A stretch of DNA of 64,000 bases. Source: Symbiodinium natans. Taxonomy: Eukaryota; Sar; Dinophyceae; Suessiales; Symbiodiniaceae. The notes under the pieces were generated by a model that had not been told where the DNA came from, searched no databases, and saw nothing but the letters and a program-made list of their open reading frames with translations. Below, piece after piece: positions 16,949 to 27,282 of this stretch (position 1 is its first letter; every line of letters starts with the position of its first letter). The stretch is taken from NCBI GenBank assembly GCA_905221605.1, contig CAJNDS010002723.1, positions 762,001-826,000 on the forward strand, read 5' to 3'. A program made the translations under genes and the position numbers.

Positions 16949-17265
16949 GTTTTAGGGTTTAGGGTTTAGGGTTTAAGGTTTAGGGTTTAGGGTTTAGGGT
17001 AAGAAGGAAGTGCACTTCCTCGAAATGGAGGGTTTTCGACCCTGAGCCGGGATTCCGACCTCTGGACCCCGCAGCCCGACACCCACAGTCCAGCCATGTC
17101 AGGTGCTCTGCTATGCCATCCGCGGCCACCTCTCGCAGAACTTTCTGCTAACCCGCCGGGGGCAGCTGGAGGCAGCCCAGGGTTCAACTTAGTTTAGGGT
17201 TTAGGGTTTAGGGTTTAGGGTTTAGGGTTTAGGGTTTAGGGTTTAGGGTTTCGGGTTTAGGGTTT
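16949..17265 (+). repeat. two TTTAGGG arrays around a 190-bp island
   Basis: Arrays 16949-17000 and 17193-17265. On the - strand the island (about 17040-17130) has a D-arm-like TAGCAGAGCACCTGACATGG and a B-box-like GGTCGGAATCCCGGCTC, a possible decayed tRNA-derived sequence. Confidence 0.7.
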
Positions 17266-18000
17266 CTGGGCTGGCCTCAGTTCCAGTCTGAAAAAAATGG
17301 GTTTCTAGGCTGAGGCGGCCCAAGAAGAAATCCCAGCCCTGAGTTCGCCCGGCGGCATTTTGCAGCTTGAGTCCTATAAGAAATGCCCTCGGCCCCAAGC
17401 CCTGTCGCAACAAATTCGGAACAGGGCCGAATTCCAGAACAAACTTGAACAAACCCCTGAACCCCTAAACCTTTCAACCCGGTTTCCTTCCTGGCTCCTG
17501 CCCTAAGCCCTAAGCCCAAGCCCTACGCCGTAAACCGTAAACCCTAAACCCTAAACCCTAAACCCTAAACCCTAAACCCTAAACCCTAAGCCCTAAGCCC
17601 TAAGCCCTAAACCCTAACCCGAAACCCTTCCTTGAAATCCCCGAAACCCTGAAACCAGGAACCTCAACTGACTCTAGCGAAGTCCGAAGTGCGGGCATGA
17701 GAGCCCCTTAGCAGTTAGGGCTTTAGGGTAATTGAGTTTAAGGTACTTGGGTTTAGGCTTTATAGTTTAGGGTGATTGGTTTGAAATGCTGTGTGGGGGC
17801 TCAGGGGGGTTTAGGAAAATTCGGTCTGACACGGGTTTAGGAATCTCACACTGGCCTGCGAGCGAGCGCGCGCAGGCGCGCGCGCGCGCGAGGCGATGCA
17901 GGGTGTGGGGTTGAGGGTTTGGGGTTTTGGGTTTAGGGTTTACGGCTTCTAATCCAAGTCCGGTTTCAAAAAGGGCTTCTAATCCCATCCGCAAGGGGGT
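17266..18000. repeat. mixed repeats and spacer
   Basis: 17269-17295 (GCCTCAGTTCCAGTCT plus A-run) recurs at 54115-54140. CCCTAAA/CCCTAAG array 17534-17620. A CG-dinucleotide run lies at 17868-17890. No supported gene. Confidence 0.6.
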
Positions 18001-18480
18001 TTAGGGTTTAGGGTTTGGGGTTTAGGGATGCCTGGAAAAGAGAGAGGTCTGCAGGGTTACGGGATTGAGGGGTGGCAAAGGGGTTTCGGAGTGCGCGAGT
18101 TCAGGAACCCTAAGCCCCTAAACCCTCAACCCTCAACCCTCAACCCTAAACCCTAAACCCTAAACCCTAAACCCTAAACCCCTAAACCTAAACCCTAAAC
18201 CTTAAACCCTAAACCCTAAATTGTAATTTTGTGGCGTTTGCCCGCCGGCTGCCGAGGATGGAGCCGGCATTAGGCTGCCGGCCACCAGTGCCCTGGCGAC
18301 CGAAATGCCCAAGCCCTGAGCCTCCCTCCCAAAAACCTTGGCTTTAGGGTTTAGGGTTTCGGGTTTAGGGTTTAGGGTTTAGGGTTTAGGGTTTAGGGTT
18401 TAGGGTTTCGGGTTTAGGGTTTAGGGTTTAGGGTTTAGGGTTCAGGGTTCAGGGTTTAGGGTTTAGGGTCAGGGCGCGTC
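18001..18480. repeat. CCCTAAA then TTTAGGG blocks
   Basis: C-rich 18115-18220, G-rich 18344-18470 with CGGGTTT variants. The island 18221-18343 is open in one + frame (GTGGCGTTTGCCCGC on), possibly exonic. Confidence 0.7.
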
Positions 18481-18883
18481 CTGTCTCAGAGTGCTTGAGG
18501 GGAACTCTCGGATTGTAGGGTCAAGGGCACCTTCTGGGGCTCCGTCGGAGGGAACAGGGCATCGTAAACCCGAAGAATCCTCAGCCCTAACCACGCCACG
18601 AGGCCCAGAGGCCTCGTTAAACCCAAGGCGCTGCCTTGAGGTCGAGGCAGTCTGAACGAGCATTCTGCTCGGAACCATGTTGTCCCCCACCCACGTTCTG
18701 AGAGACTAAAGGGTGCCACCCTAACTAAGCCCCGGACACTCGCGACAGACGAAACCCTGAACGAATGCTCTAAACCTTGCCCGAGAGCAAAGAGGCACCA
18801 CTGCACCCCTGCCCTAAACCCTACGTCCTAAATCCCAGGGCAACAACCTGGATACCGAGGTAGGCCCTTGGGACATGTAACAT
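18481..18883. other. unique region, no supported gene
   Basis: Only overlapping non-ATG frames on the minus strand. Confidence 0.4.
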
Positions 18884-19135
18884 CTTCTAAGAGGATCATA
18901 TTCTCCCTTATTGGGTTTAAAAAGATCATACTTTTCCGTATGTGGCTTAAGAGGATCATATTCTCCTTATTGGGTTTAAGAGGATCTTATTTGGGCTCAG
19001 GAGGATCCTACTTTCCCTTATTGGGTTTAAGAGGACCATACTTTCCCTTATTGGGTTTAAGAGGATCATACTCTCCCTGATTGGGTTCAAGAGGGTCATA
19101 CTTTCCCTTATTGGGGTTTGAGAGGATCATATTCA
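18884..19135. repeat. 30-bp minisatellite
   Basis: About eight diverged copies of a unit built on AGAGGATCATACTTTCCCTT plus ATTGGGTTTA. The overlapping 70-aa ORF is only this repeat. Confidence 0.9.
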
Positions 19136-19902
19136 GGACTTTTTGTTCAGAGGGTTTTAACTGGCTGGTTCTTCGTAGGGAATGAGGGTTTAGGGTTTAG
19201 GGTTTAGGGTTTCCTAAGCCGAAGCCCAAGGCGACGGCCTCGTTCTGCTGGCGGTAGCGATGCTGTTCCCGGTGGCGGCGGCGTGGGAGGTGCAGTTTAG
19301 GGTTTAGGGTTTCGGGTTTAGGGCTAAGGGTTTAGGGTCTAGGGATGGTCTCAAGGGCTTAAGGGTTCGGAGGTTCAGGATTATGGAGGGTTGAGGGTGT
19401 TTGGGTCCGTGCTGCCCAGGCGTTGCGAATCCCGTGCTGTGTGTGGTTGTTCGGTCGTCTGAAGAGGATGGGAGGCTGCGGGGTTGTAGAACCAGGGGCC
19501 TCAAGAGAGCACCTAAATTAAACCGAGCTCACACTCTGAACCCCGGGCTGCGGAATTTGAAGAGATGAGGGCTCAGCTTAACCCAGCTTCCGCAACACCA
19601 GGATCTCAAGGATTTCCCTGCCCCGCTCTCGGACATCCAGGTTTCTTGGAGGGAATCCCAAGAACTTGTCCACCCCAACAGCATGGGATAATAAGAAGTC
19701 TGGCTCGGAGAAAGCGTACGTCCCAACCTCTATGCCCCAGAGGCCCAACACCCACAACCCCCCGACCCGAAGCCCGTTTATGTTGTTGGGTTTCGTGATC
19801 TGAAGACACTGCACGAGCTCGTGCATGGTTTGTTTTTTCAGTTTCAGGGCAATCCGCTAAACCCTAAACCCTAAACCCTAAACCCTAAACCCTAAACCCT
19901 AC
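19136..19902. other. TTTAGGG variants and unique region
   Basis: TTTAGGG at 19185-19212 and 19296-19345; CCCTAAA array 19859-19902. On the - strand 19578-19826 an ATG-started 82-codon frame (EPDFLLSHAVGVDKFLGFPP inside) is weakly protein-like but unassigned. Confidence 0.5.
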
Positions 19903-20240
19903 TAAGACAGGAAGGAGTCTACACCCTCAACCCCCCCAATCCAGGAGCTGCCTTCGACCCTCCGCCACGCCAGCGCTATAGCTGCGGCGTGGGCAGGGCT
20001 GCGGGGGTGCAGGCGCGGGGACGGGGGGGTTGGAGAGGGGGTGGGGCTGTAAGGGCCTATTGGGGTTGATGTTAAGGATCCTTGTCCAGGGTTTCCGCAC
20101 GCGGAAAGGAGGGAAGATCACATTCTGTGGGAATGGCAATTTTTGACCAACTCCCGTTGAGAGCTTCAGAGTTTTGAGGGAAGCAGCAAGCTGTTTGGGG
20201 CCGCAACTCTAGTCGATGGGATTCCTGCCAGCCTGGTTTC
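19903..20240. other. unique spacer
   Basis: C-rich/G-rich unique sequence; no supported gene. Confidence 0.4.
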
Positions 20241-20347
20241 TACTCGGGTGCTTGCAGGTGGGGTATAAGTAGTCACCATAGCTGCCCTGATAAAAAAAGT
20301 TACCCTGCTTGTAAACCTGCTTCGAAGTACACGCGCACCTCCAAGTG
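20241..20347. mobile_element. MITE-like family B, degenerate copy
   Basis: TACTCGGGTGCTTGCAGGTG ... ATAAGTAG ... CGCACCTCCAAGTG; recognisable but diverged. Confidence 0.5.
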
Positions 20348-20732
20348 CCCGTAGTTTCTGGGCTCTCATCCTGCAGCTTCATGAACGCATGGGGGGCTTT
20401 TGTGGGGATCCAAAGCCCTCCCTCCCTTGAACCCGAAACACAACAACCCTAATCCTAGACCCTACACCACCTGCAGAAGAAACCCTGGACCCTAAACCCT
20501 GAGGGCCACTTCAGTCCGTGGCGAGGTGTCTTTCGCCCCACTGTAGTGTACCCTGAGACCTCGAATAGTCCCTGCGGAGTGGTCGAGAGCAAGCAGCTAG
20601 GCGGGTGGCCACAAAACCCTGAGGCCCTAAACCCTAAACCCTAAACCCTAAACCCTAAACCCTGGTCAGCTAAGCGGGTGGCCAAAAAAACCCTAAACCC
20701 TAAACCCTAAACCCTAAACCCTAAACCCGCAG
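20348..20732. repeat. spacer with CCCTAAA arrays and the GCGGGTGGCCAAAAAA motif
   Basis: GCGGGTGGCC plus A-run directly before CCCTAAA at about 20600 and 20672; arrays 20625-20663 and 20690-20727. Confidence 0.7.
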
Positions 20733-20831
20733 AGCCAGGTGGATCGCGAAAAGCTGGGGGTGGCTACCGCGGGTCGACTCCTTCAGTGGCCCGGCTCAGA
20801 GTCTCTTTCTAGGCCCTCCTCGGCGCCCTTG
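20733..20831 (+). CDS. candidate internal exon between CCCTAAA and TTTAGGG arrays
   Basis: AG at 20731-20732, 33 codons in phase 0 (SQVDREKLGVATAGRLLQWP then GSESLSRPSSAPL), donor GTTTAG supplied by the following TTTAGGG block. Symmetrical phase 0 exon. Unknown product. Confidence 0.45.
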
Positions 20832-21600
20832 GTTTAGGGTTTAGGGTTTAGGGTTTAGGGGTGCATGTGTGGTGTAGAGTTCTCTGCACGAGGGCCCTTC
20901 TTGTGGTTCCTGTCTTAACACGGGGTCTCTTGTACATATTATGTAGAATGAATAACCGAAATAGATGAAAAATACATATGTATATTTTCTATATATATGT
21001 ATGTATATATATATGTGTATATGTGTAGATAGGGTTGGAGAGAGTTGCTTGTGCCATGTCTGTTGCTTGAGGTTGTTTACCTGGGTTTTTCGGGTCTATC
21101 GGGATGGTTGACAGAGGTGACACTTGCTGTCTCAGCACTTTGAAGGTACGGAACTCTTTTGTGACCAAGTGAGAGCCTGCCCAACAATCCCGAAGTAGGC
21201 AACACACCCAAACTCAGAGTAAAAAGCCTGTGCTCCTCAGCTAAGGGGAAAAGTCGAGTTTCCCGGGCCTGAACACCCCGAAGCCCAAAAAACCAAAACG
21301 ATCCCAAGAGCCTTAAAGAAGCAGCCAACGCCCTGAAGCCCGCAAAAACGCTAACCTCTTAAACTCTTTAAAGCCCGAGACCCCTCCAAGCCTCTGAAAG
21401 AACCCCCCTACAAAATGTAAGCCTCAAGATGCTTAACACCGCTAGAACCCTCTGAAAACCCTCAGCGCCCAGAACATCCGCAACCACCAAAAACTCTGCT
21501 GCGGGCTGCTTGCTGAAAGTGTGCACCAAACACCCTAAACATCCGGAATGAGTCCCTGCAATGTGGCCTGAGTGTCAGCTAGGCGGGTGGCCAAAAAAAC
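20832..21600. other. TTTAGGG block, AT-rich tract and spacer
   Basis: TTTAGGG 20832-20860; TATATGTATG-type tract 20965-21030. The remainder is unique with no supported gene. The GCGGGTGGCC plus A-run motif occurs at about 21585. Confidence 0.5.
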
Positions 21601-21685
21601 CTAAACCACCCTAAACCCCTAACCCTAAACCCTAAACCCTAAACCCTAAACTGCCAAAAAAACAGACCCCACGTCGCTTTGCCAG

Positions 21686-21788
21686 GACCCGAGCTTTGCT
21701 TCGCCATGGGGGCCTCGGTGTTTGCACTGCTGGTGGCGTGGCTGCTGGAGCGTCGCGTGCGCGAGACGAGGCCATGGGATGGATGGAG
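21686..21788 (+). CDS. candidate internal exon, membrane segment
   Basis: Acceptor CGCTTTGCCAG, reading PELCFAMGASVFALLVAWLL then ERRVRETRPWDGW, consensus donor GAG|GTGAGA. Hydrophobic helix followed by ERRVRE suggests a transmembrane segment. Product unknown. Confidence 0.5.
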
Positions 21789-22252
21789 GTGAGAGGGTGT
21801 GGGGTCAGGTGGGGTATAGGGTCTAGAGGGTGTAGGGTCCAGGGTCTATAGGGTCTAGAGTTTAGCATGGGTGGTTGTCAAAATGATGATCCCTTTTTGG
21901 GGTACCCTAAATTTTAGGTGCCGTACTGTAATAGAGATCCAAAAAGGGACCATAATATTGTCCCCGTGGTAACCCTAAACCCCCTCAGCTCGGCCTTTCG
22001 CATGCCCCGGAGCGCACACATTGGAGACCCAAGAAGCACCCCAAAAACCACCAACAGCCGACAACTGTAGGGCTCCGAGGGTCAGGGTTTATTGAGGGCT
22101 TGAAGGGTCTTTAGGGTTTTTATGGTTTTTAGGGTTCTTAGGGTTTTTAGGGTTTCTAGGGTTTTTAGGTTTTTTAGGGTTTTTAGGGTTTTTAGGGTTT
22201 TTAGGGTTCTTAGGGTTTTGGGGTTCTTGGTTTTAGGGGAGAGGGCCGCCAC
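21789..22252. repeat. spacer and TTTTTAGGG variant array
   Basis: 21880-21975 has inverted segments (GATCCCTTTTTGG ... CCAAAAAGGGACC). 22107-22235 is a run of 9-bp TTTTTAGGG and related units, unlike any other array here. Confidence 0.7.
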
Positions 22253-22340
22253 CTCTCCATGCCAAGCTCAAGAAGGTCGGCGCGCCTCTCCAGCACGGCG
22301 AGCTTGGCCAATGGGGCGATAGGCTGGCGGGTGGACTCAA
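22253..22340 (-). CDS. candidate internal exon on the minus strand
   Basis: On the - strand the acceptor CCCTAG is followed by ESTRQPIAPLAKLAVLERRA then DLLELGME, with a GTGGCG donor. Leu/Ala-rich amphipathic helix. The adjoining repeat is TTCAGGG/TTTAGGG on the + strand. Confidence 0.45.
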
Positions 22341-22344
22341 CTAG

Positions 22345-22396
22345 GGTTCAGGGTTCAGGGTTCAGGGTTCAGGGTTCAGGGTTTAGGGTTTAGGGT

Positions 22397-22463
<67 letters not shown>

Positions 22464-22466
22464 GGT
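22345..22466 (+). repeat. three-zone array TTCAGGG, TTTAGGG, TTGAGGG
   Basis: Five or so TTCAGGG, two TTTAGGG, then about ten TTGAGGG. Each variant is contiguous, which points to local expansion. Confidence 0.92.
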
Positions 22467-22559
22467 TAAGGGGAGATGCGCTTCCCTTATATTCCCTTGA
22501 AGGGTTGTGTTGGGTAGACGAGGTACCGTGAGTGGTGTGTGCAGTGCGGGTGAACCCAA

Positions 22560-22614
22560 CACCCTAAACCCTAAACCCTAAACCCTAAACCCTAAACCCT
22601 AAACCCTAAACCCC
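22560..22614 (-). repeat. CCCTAAA array
   Basis: Eight perfect units. Confidence 0.93.
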
Positions 22615-22637
22615 CCTTTAAGAGCCCACCGCGGGAG

Positions 22638-22690
22638 GCCTGAGCCTGGGTCTGCTTTGGGCGGCGCGGCTCGAGCGAGCTGCGGCCAAG
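22638..22690 (+). CDS. candidate internal exon
   Basis: AG at 22636-22637, two bases, then LSLGLLWAARLERAAAK and donor AAG|GTGGTG. Sits between a CCCTAAA array and a TTTAGGG array (22743-22825). Confidence 0.35.
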
Positions 22691-23118
22691 GTGGTGCCAT
22701 TGGCACCCTGGGGGCCTCGTTTCCGCATGATTCTCCCAATTCGGGTTTAGGGTTTAGGGTTTAGGGTTTGGGATTTAGGGGTTAGGGTTTAGGGTTTAGG
22801 GTTTAGGGTTTAGGGTTTTGAGGGTTTTTTCGATTCTGCATGATGATTTGGGGGTTTAGGGTTGAGGCTTTAGGGTTGAGGGTTTCTTCGTCTCTGCATG
22901 GTTATTTGGGGGTTTAGGGTTACTGTTTAGGGTTGAGGGTTGAGGGCTTAGGGTTTTGGTAGGCGAGAAGCACGACAGGCAAGTCAGCAACCGTGGCATG
23001 AGAATGTAATAGGTTAGTTTGGGCAGTCTTTGTCGTGCCTTTGTTGCTGGGCTTGCTTGGCTGCCCGGGAGAGCGCCAGTGTATACCCTCAGTACGGGTT
23101 CAGTTTAAAAAGGGTTCA
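22691..23118. repeat. TTTAGGG blocks and spacer
   Basis: 22743-22825 TTTAGGG. Two similar segments, each GATTTGGGGGTTTAGGGTTG-like, at about 22842 and 22900 are a local tandem duplication (TCTGCATG repeated). Confidence 0.6.
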
Positions 23119-23186
23119 TGGGATGTTCCCCCTTTTTCTAACAGTCCCTAATAGCGAGAATGTTCGTATAAGGGGAAACATCCCAA
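23119..23186. mobile_element. MITE-like family A, short complete copy
   Basis: TGGGATGTTCCCCCTTTTTC ... GTATAAGGGGAAACATCCCA, 68 bp, a near-perfect hairpin with CTAACAGTCCCTAATAGCGA inside. Confidence 0.8.
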
Positions 23187-23547
23187 GCTCAGGGTTTAGT
23201 CTAATTGTTTTGCCGGGGGGCCCGGCGGATTGCGACCCTGCATCCGAACCGGGCTTGGGGCCTTAGTAAGCTTGTCTTGATTGAGGAAGGGCGTACGGCC
23301 ATTGAGGGATATGTGGGGTCTGGAGTCTGTGCGCTTTGTGGGTTGAGGCTTTGAGAGTGGCGTGTACTTGGCAGATGTTTCCAGTGAGGGGTGCTTCGTA
23401 TCTGGCGAAGCAGAACAGGGTCTAGGTCTAGGTAGCCCTAAGCCCTAAACCCTAAACCCTAAACCCTAAACCCTAAACCCTAAACCTTAAACCCTAAGCC
23501 CTAAACCCTAGAACCCTAGAGCTGTAGGAACCCTCCCAAACCTCAAG
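23187..23547. repeat. spacer and CCCTAAA array
   Basis: Unique to 23435; array 23440-23515. Confidence 0.6.
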
Positions 23548-23608
23548 GCTGCCCTGCGCGGTGAAGCTCGCTCAGCCTACGAAGCCCACAGACTGGAAAC
23601 CTCTCAGG
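23548..23608 (+). CDS. candidate internal exon, helical
   Basis: AG at 23546-23547, 20 codons (AALRGEARSAYEAHRLETSQ), donor GTTTAG from the following array. Charged helix, convincing composition. Confidence 0.45.
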
Positions 23609-23686
23609 GTTTAGGGTTTAGGGTTTAGGGTTTAGGGTTTAGGGTTTAGGGTTTAGGGTTAGGGCTCATGATTCTCATGATCCCAG

Positions 23687-23801
23687 GCTCCTGCTCTGCT
23701 TTCTGCTGGCCCTCTTGCTGCTGTGGCTGGTTGCGGTGCACAGCCCTGAGCCAACTCTTCCGGACTTGCTGCTGCGTGACGTGGCGAGCACTCCGAGCTA
23801 G
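23687..23801 (+). CDS. candidate 3' terminal exon with C-terminal membrane anchor
   Basis: Acceptor GATCCCAG, one base, then LLLCFLLALLLLWLVAVHSP then EPTLPDLLLRDVASTPS and TAG (38 codons with stop). A clear transmembrane helix followed by an acidic-polar tail. Its phase (2) does not match the neighbouring exon 23548-23608 (ends phase 1), so an exon may be missing between them. Confidence 0.5.
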
Positions 23802-24700
23802 CTTTTAGGGTTTAGGGTTGAGAGCCAGGGTTAGGGTTTAGGGAAAAAGGGTTTAGGGTTTGGCGAGCTAAGCTTTAGGGTTTGGTGATGTGGGGTGAAA
23901 ATCAGGAAGCGGATTGAAAGCTTATGATGATCTTTAAGGTCCAATAGCTTCCCTCAGCTTTCTGCATGTTAATATTCTGTGGACATTTGCGTGTTTCCCA
24001 AAATAGGGGGACTCAGGCCGTGTATATACCCAAAATAGAGTCCTTATGACCTTCATGTTCGGGGAAGCCCCTCATGTGAGGTAGCTACTCCAGGTTCTGA
24101 AATCTTGAACTTGAGAGGCATTCGGACGAGGAGTGCAGGAGTCTGGGGTGAGGAGAACACCTGGGGAATGACGGGTGTTACCGGAGGTGGAATTTGCTGG
24201 AGCCCATTTCTCATCTTGCTGAAGCTGCCAGAAAAAACCTTGGCGTTGCAAGCGAACCCATTCGAAGCATCCGGGAAGCTGGAACTCTGTAAGGGTCCGA
24301 AGGGAGACACCTCTGGAGCCAGTCGACGCTGATAGACGCCGATTGCAACGCAGAAAATCCACCGTGCATGGATGCACCTGAAAGGTTTAATACGGTTAGG
24401 ACTTATATGTACCGGCCTGTGCAGCAAAGCCAAGAGAGCGGTCCAGGCAGCCCCTCCCAGTCTGCAAGCGCTGTGGCCTGACGTCTACGCGTAGCGAAAG
24501 ACTCGAATGGGGGCCCGCTCACGTCGCAAGAAAGCCAGGCCCTGGGAAAGTTCCCAACACGGCACTCCCGTGATCTCGGGCATCTTGCTTCCTCAGCTTT
24601 CGGCCTCCTGCTTCCTTGAAAGACGTGTTGTTGTGCCATGCACCTGACCAGTGTGGTTGCAAAACCGGACCCTTAACCCTAAGAGCGGAAGCCCCTAAAC
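23802..24700. other. TTTAGGG fragments, then 800 bp unique region
   Basis: Both strands of 24053-24433 are open for 75-126 codons without recognisable motifs; I do not call a gene. Confidence 0.4.
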
Positions 24701-24990
24701 CCGAAGTTAGGGTTTAGGGTGTAGGGTGTAGGGTGTAGGGTTTAGGGTTTAGGATTTAGGGTTTAGGACAAGTCTTCCACACAATGTTCCGAGCATTGTG
24801 GTCGGTTGAGATCAGCGAAGCGGGTGGCAAAAACAGCCCCCAACCCCAAACCCCAAACCCGCCCTCAGAACATGCAGCAGCAGATCCCCCCAACCCCTAA
24901 ATGAGCCCGAAACCCTAAAGTTTAGGGTTTAGGGTTTAGGGTTTATAGGGTTTAGGGTTTAGGGAATCCCCTTAAGCCCCACTCCGAGAG
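24701..24990. repeat. TTTAGGG and CCCCAAA blocks
   Basis: Includes three TGTAGGG units (24719-24738) and the motif AAGCGGGTGGC plus A-run at about 24816. Confidence 0.6.
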
Positions 24991-25083
24991 AAGCCTCCTG
25001 AAGGCGACCCCAGCTACGCGCCCACGGGCAACGACTCCCCGAAGTCCAAAACGACGATGGGCTCGCTGCGCCAACACCTCAGG
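24991..25083 (+). CDS. candidate internal exon, phase 0/0
   Basis: AG at 24989-24990, 31 codons (KPPEGDPSYAPTGNDSPKSK then TTMGSLRQHLR), donor AGG|GTGTAC. Pro/Ser/Lys-rich linker type. Its last 10 bases belong to a 23-bp sequence repeated 82 bp downstream. Confidence 0.5.
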
Positions 25084-25225
25084 GTGTACTTGGGTGTTAG
25101 GGTTTGGGGTTTGGGGTTTGGCGTTTAGGGTTTAGGGCTACTTGTAAGTAGGGTTACACCTCAGGGTGTACTTGGGTGCACTTGGGTGTATTTGGGTACT
25201 TGGGTGAACCTTCAAGTAGGGTTTG
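25074..25225. mobile_element. MITE-like family B, rearranged copy with telomere-type insert and 23-bp direct repeat
   Basis: ACACCTCAGGGTGTACTTGG plus GTG occurs at 25074-25096 and 25156-25178. Between the copies lies TTAGGGTTTGGGG-type repeat. The segment ends with the family B right end GAACCTTCAAGTAGG. Confidence 0.65.
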
Positions 25226-25235
25226 GGGGGCGAAG

Positions 25236-25415
25236 GGTTTCGGGTCAGAGGGTTTCGGGTTAGAGGGTTTCGGGTTAGAGGGTTTCGGGTTAGAGGGTTG
25301 GAGTGGTCAAGTTGAGGGTTTAGGGTTTAGGGTTTAGGGTTTAGGGTTTAGGGTTTAGGGTTTAGGGTTTAGGGTTTAGGGTTTAGGGTTTAGGGTTTAG
25401 GGTTTAGGGTTTAGG
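25236..25415 (+). repeat. GGGTTTCGGGTTAGA 15-mer array then TTTAGGG array
   Basis: Four to five copies of the 15-bp unit (25236-25300), then about fourteen TTTAGGG (25317-25415). Confidence 0.9.
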
Positions 25416-25740
25416 GGAGTCTGGGTTCAAGAAAGGCCAGAAGGTTGGGGTTATAGGGGTTGAGATTTAGGGTTAGAGGGTTTAGGGGCTTGGAGGGTTA
25501 AAGGTAAGGTTTAGTTGTCAGGGAGGGTTTAGGGCCAAAGTGTATGGTTGGAAGGTTTAAGCTGTTTAGGCTGAAGAGGGCCGGAGTTTAGGGTCAGAAA
25601 GGGGGGGGGGGGTGGGTGAGAGAGCGAGAGAGAGAGAGAGAGAGAGATCAAATGCATCTTGAAAGCGCTTCTCACACGGACTGGACAAAACAACGGGCCA
25701 GCGCAGCCGGGGTCCCCTTCTCTGGGGCCCCTCTTCGCTG
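25416..25740. other. spacer with G-run and GA-run
   Basis: Degenerate TTTAGGG to 25600, G-run 25599-25612, (GA)n 25621-25647. No gene. Confidence 0.6.
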
Positions 25741-25935
25741 AGAAGAAGAAGAAGAAGGAGAGGAGGAAGAAGAAGAAGAAGAAGAAGAAGAAGAAGAAGA
25801 AGAAGAAGAAGAAGAAGAAGAAGAAGAAGAAGAAGAAGAAGAAGAAGAAGAAGAAGAAGAAGAAGAAGAAGAAGAAGAAGAAGAAGAAGAAGAAGAAGAA
25901 GAACAAGAAGAAGAATAAGAAGAAGAAGAAGAGAG
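25741..25935. repeat. AAG trinucleotide microsatellite
   Basis: About 60 AAG units with rare interruptions. Poly-Lys, poly-Phe and poly-Leu ORFs here are artefacts. Confidence 0.98.
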
Positions 25936-26332
25936 GGTTTAGTGTATTGCACAAGTCCTGATGCAAAAAAAAGGGTTTGATAGGCTTTTCAGGGCAGAAG
26001 GCCCTAAACCCTCAATCCTAAAGTATCGGGCCAAGAAGTAAAGAGATCTAAAGCTCGAACAGCCATGAGTCGAAAGGGACCTACACCCTAAAACCCTAAT
26101 TCGCAGGTTTTTTCCTCCTACGTACAATTTTCAATACATCAATCTCTGTACTCACCACATAATGTAGCAAATTTAAAAAAGAACTCATCAAACCCTTATG
26201 GCTTTGTTTGATGTTTTCACGTGTATTTGAGCACTATATCCCACTTGGGAATTATTTTTTATTTTTGTTTATATAAAACCCAAGAGGATATTGGACATAT
26301 CATTCTTATTAAGGTTCTAGGGGGAGTATAGA
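25936..26332. other. AT-rich spacer
   Basis: Contains ACCCAAGAGGATATT (about 26278), also found at about 35729; possibly another dispersed element. No gene. Confidence 0.45.
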
Positions 26333-26513
26333 AACCCCAAACCCCAAACCCCAAACCCCAAACCCCAAACCCCAAACCCCAAACCCCAAACCCCAAACCC
26401 CAAACCCCAAACCCCAAACCCCAAACCCTAAACCCTAAACCCTAAACCTCAAACCCTAAACCCTAAACCCTAAACCCCAAACCCCAAACCCTAAACCCTA
26501 AACCCTAAACCCT
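26333..26513 (-). repeat. CCCCAAA array changing to CCCTAAA
   Basis: About thirteen uninterrupted CCCCAAA units, then CCCTAAA with some CCCCAAA. The variant is locally homogenised. Confidence 0.95.
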
Positions 26514-26631
26514 TATTTGTACACCCGTTGATGCCTCGTAATCGCCCTGCGAAGTGGATTCGCCCCAGCTGTGCAGGAGTGAAAACAAAAATCTCTAAGG
26601 GTCTTGGGCCGCTGTAAACGTCGAAGGCCAG

Positions 26632-26728
26632 GGGCTCCGCCTCTACCGGGCCATGGGCGCTGGCCCCGCCCTGTGCCCGCCTTCGGTGCTGGCGCCCAAA
26701 GGCCTGGGAGTTTCCGGGCTGAGGGAGG
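26632..26728 (+). CDS. candidate internal exon
   Basis: Acceptor AAGGCCAG, reading GLRLYRAMGAGPALCPPSVL then APKGLGVSGLRE, donor GG|GTTTAG from the next array. Confidence 0.35.
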
Positions 26729-27219
26729 GTTTAGGGTTTAGGGTTTAGGGTTTAGGGTTTGGGGTTTGGGGTTTAGGGTTTAGGGTTTAGGGTTTCAGGG
26801 CCTCAGGGGCTTGAGGGTTTAGGGCTTTCGGGCTTTAGGGGTTTATTTACCCTGGCTCGCTGCGCAGAGAACTGTATGCAAAAGGGTTTGGGGTTTCGGG
26901 TTCGCCTGCACATTGTCATCGAGCCAGCTGACGTAAAGAGTTAGGGTTTAGGGTTTAGGGTTTAGGGTTTAGCTGCTGGCGCACGAGGCTGCGCACGAGG
27001 CTCGCTGCAAAAGGGTTTAGGGTTTAGGGTTTAGGGTTTAGGGTTTCTCAAAAAGGGGTTCGCCTACAGACCCCCCAACCTTCAGCTTCGGTGCCATCGG
27101 GCTGGGTTTGCCCACCCCCCCCAAACCCTAAACCAAAAAAAAAAACCTAGACCCTAAACCCTAAACCCTAAACCCCAAAAATCTAAACCCTAAACCCTAA
27201 ACCCTTTCATGTGGGTCAG
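26729..27219. repeat. TTTAGGG blocks with short islands
   Basis: Arrays 26730-26793, 26942-26972, 27011-27040; CCCTAAA 27123-27205. Island 26900-26932 reads VRLHIVIEPAD with donor GTAAAG and may be a small exon. Motif TGCAAAAGGGTTT precedes arrays at 26878 and 27007. Confidence 0.6.
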
Positions 27220-27282
27220 GCCGCGGCAGCTATCCAGACCCTCGCGACTTGGCTGCTTACTTTGGTTCTTAGAGATCGGAGG
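27220..27282 (+). CDS. candidate internal exon, membrane helix, phase 0/0
   Basis: Acceptor TTTCATGTGGGTCAG, 21 codons (AAAAIQTLATWLLTLVLRDR then R), donor GTTTAG from the TTTAGGG array. Upstream is a CCCTAAA array. Composition strongly protein-like. Confidence 0.5.

Noticed and set aside
24053-24433. 126-codon minus-strand ORF with plus-strand counterparts
   Set aside because: Open on both strands, no motif, no splice context that favours one.
25529-25966. 145-aa and 128-aa minus-strand and 100-aa plus-strand ORFs
   Set aside because: Translations of the AAG microsatellite (poly-Phe, poly-Leu, poly-Lys); no other coding evidence.
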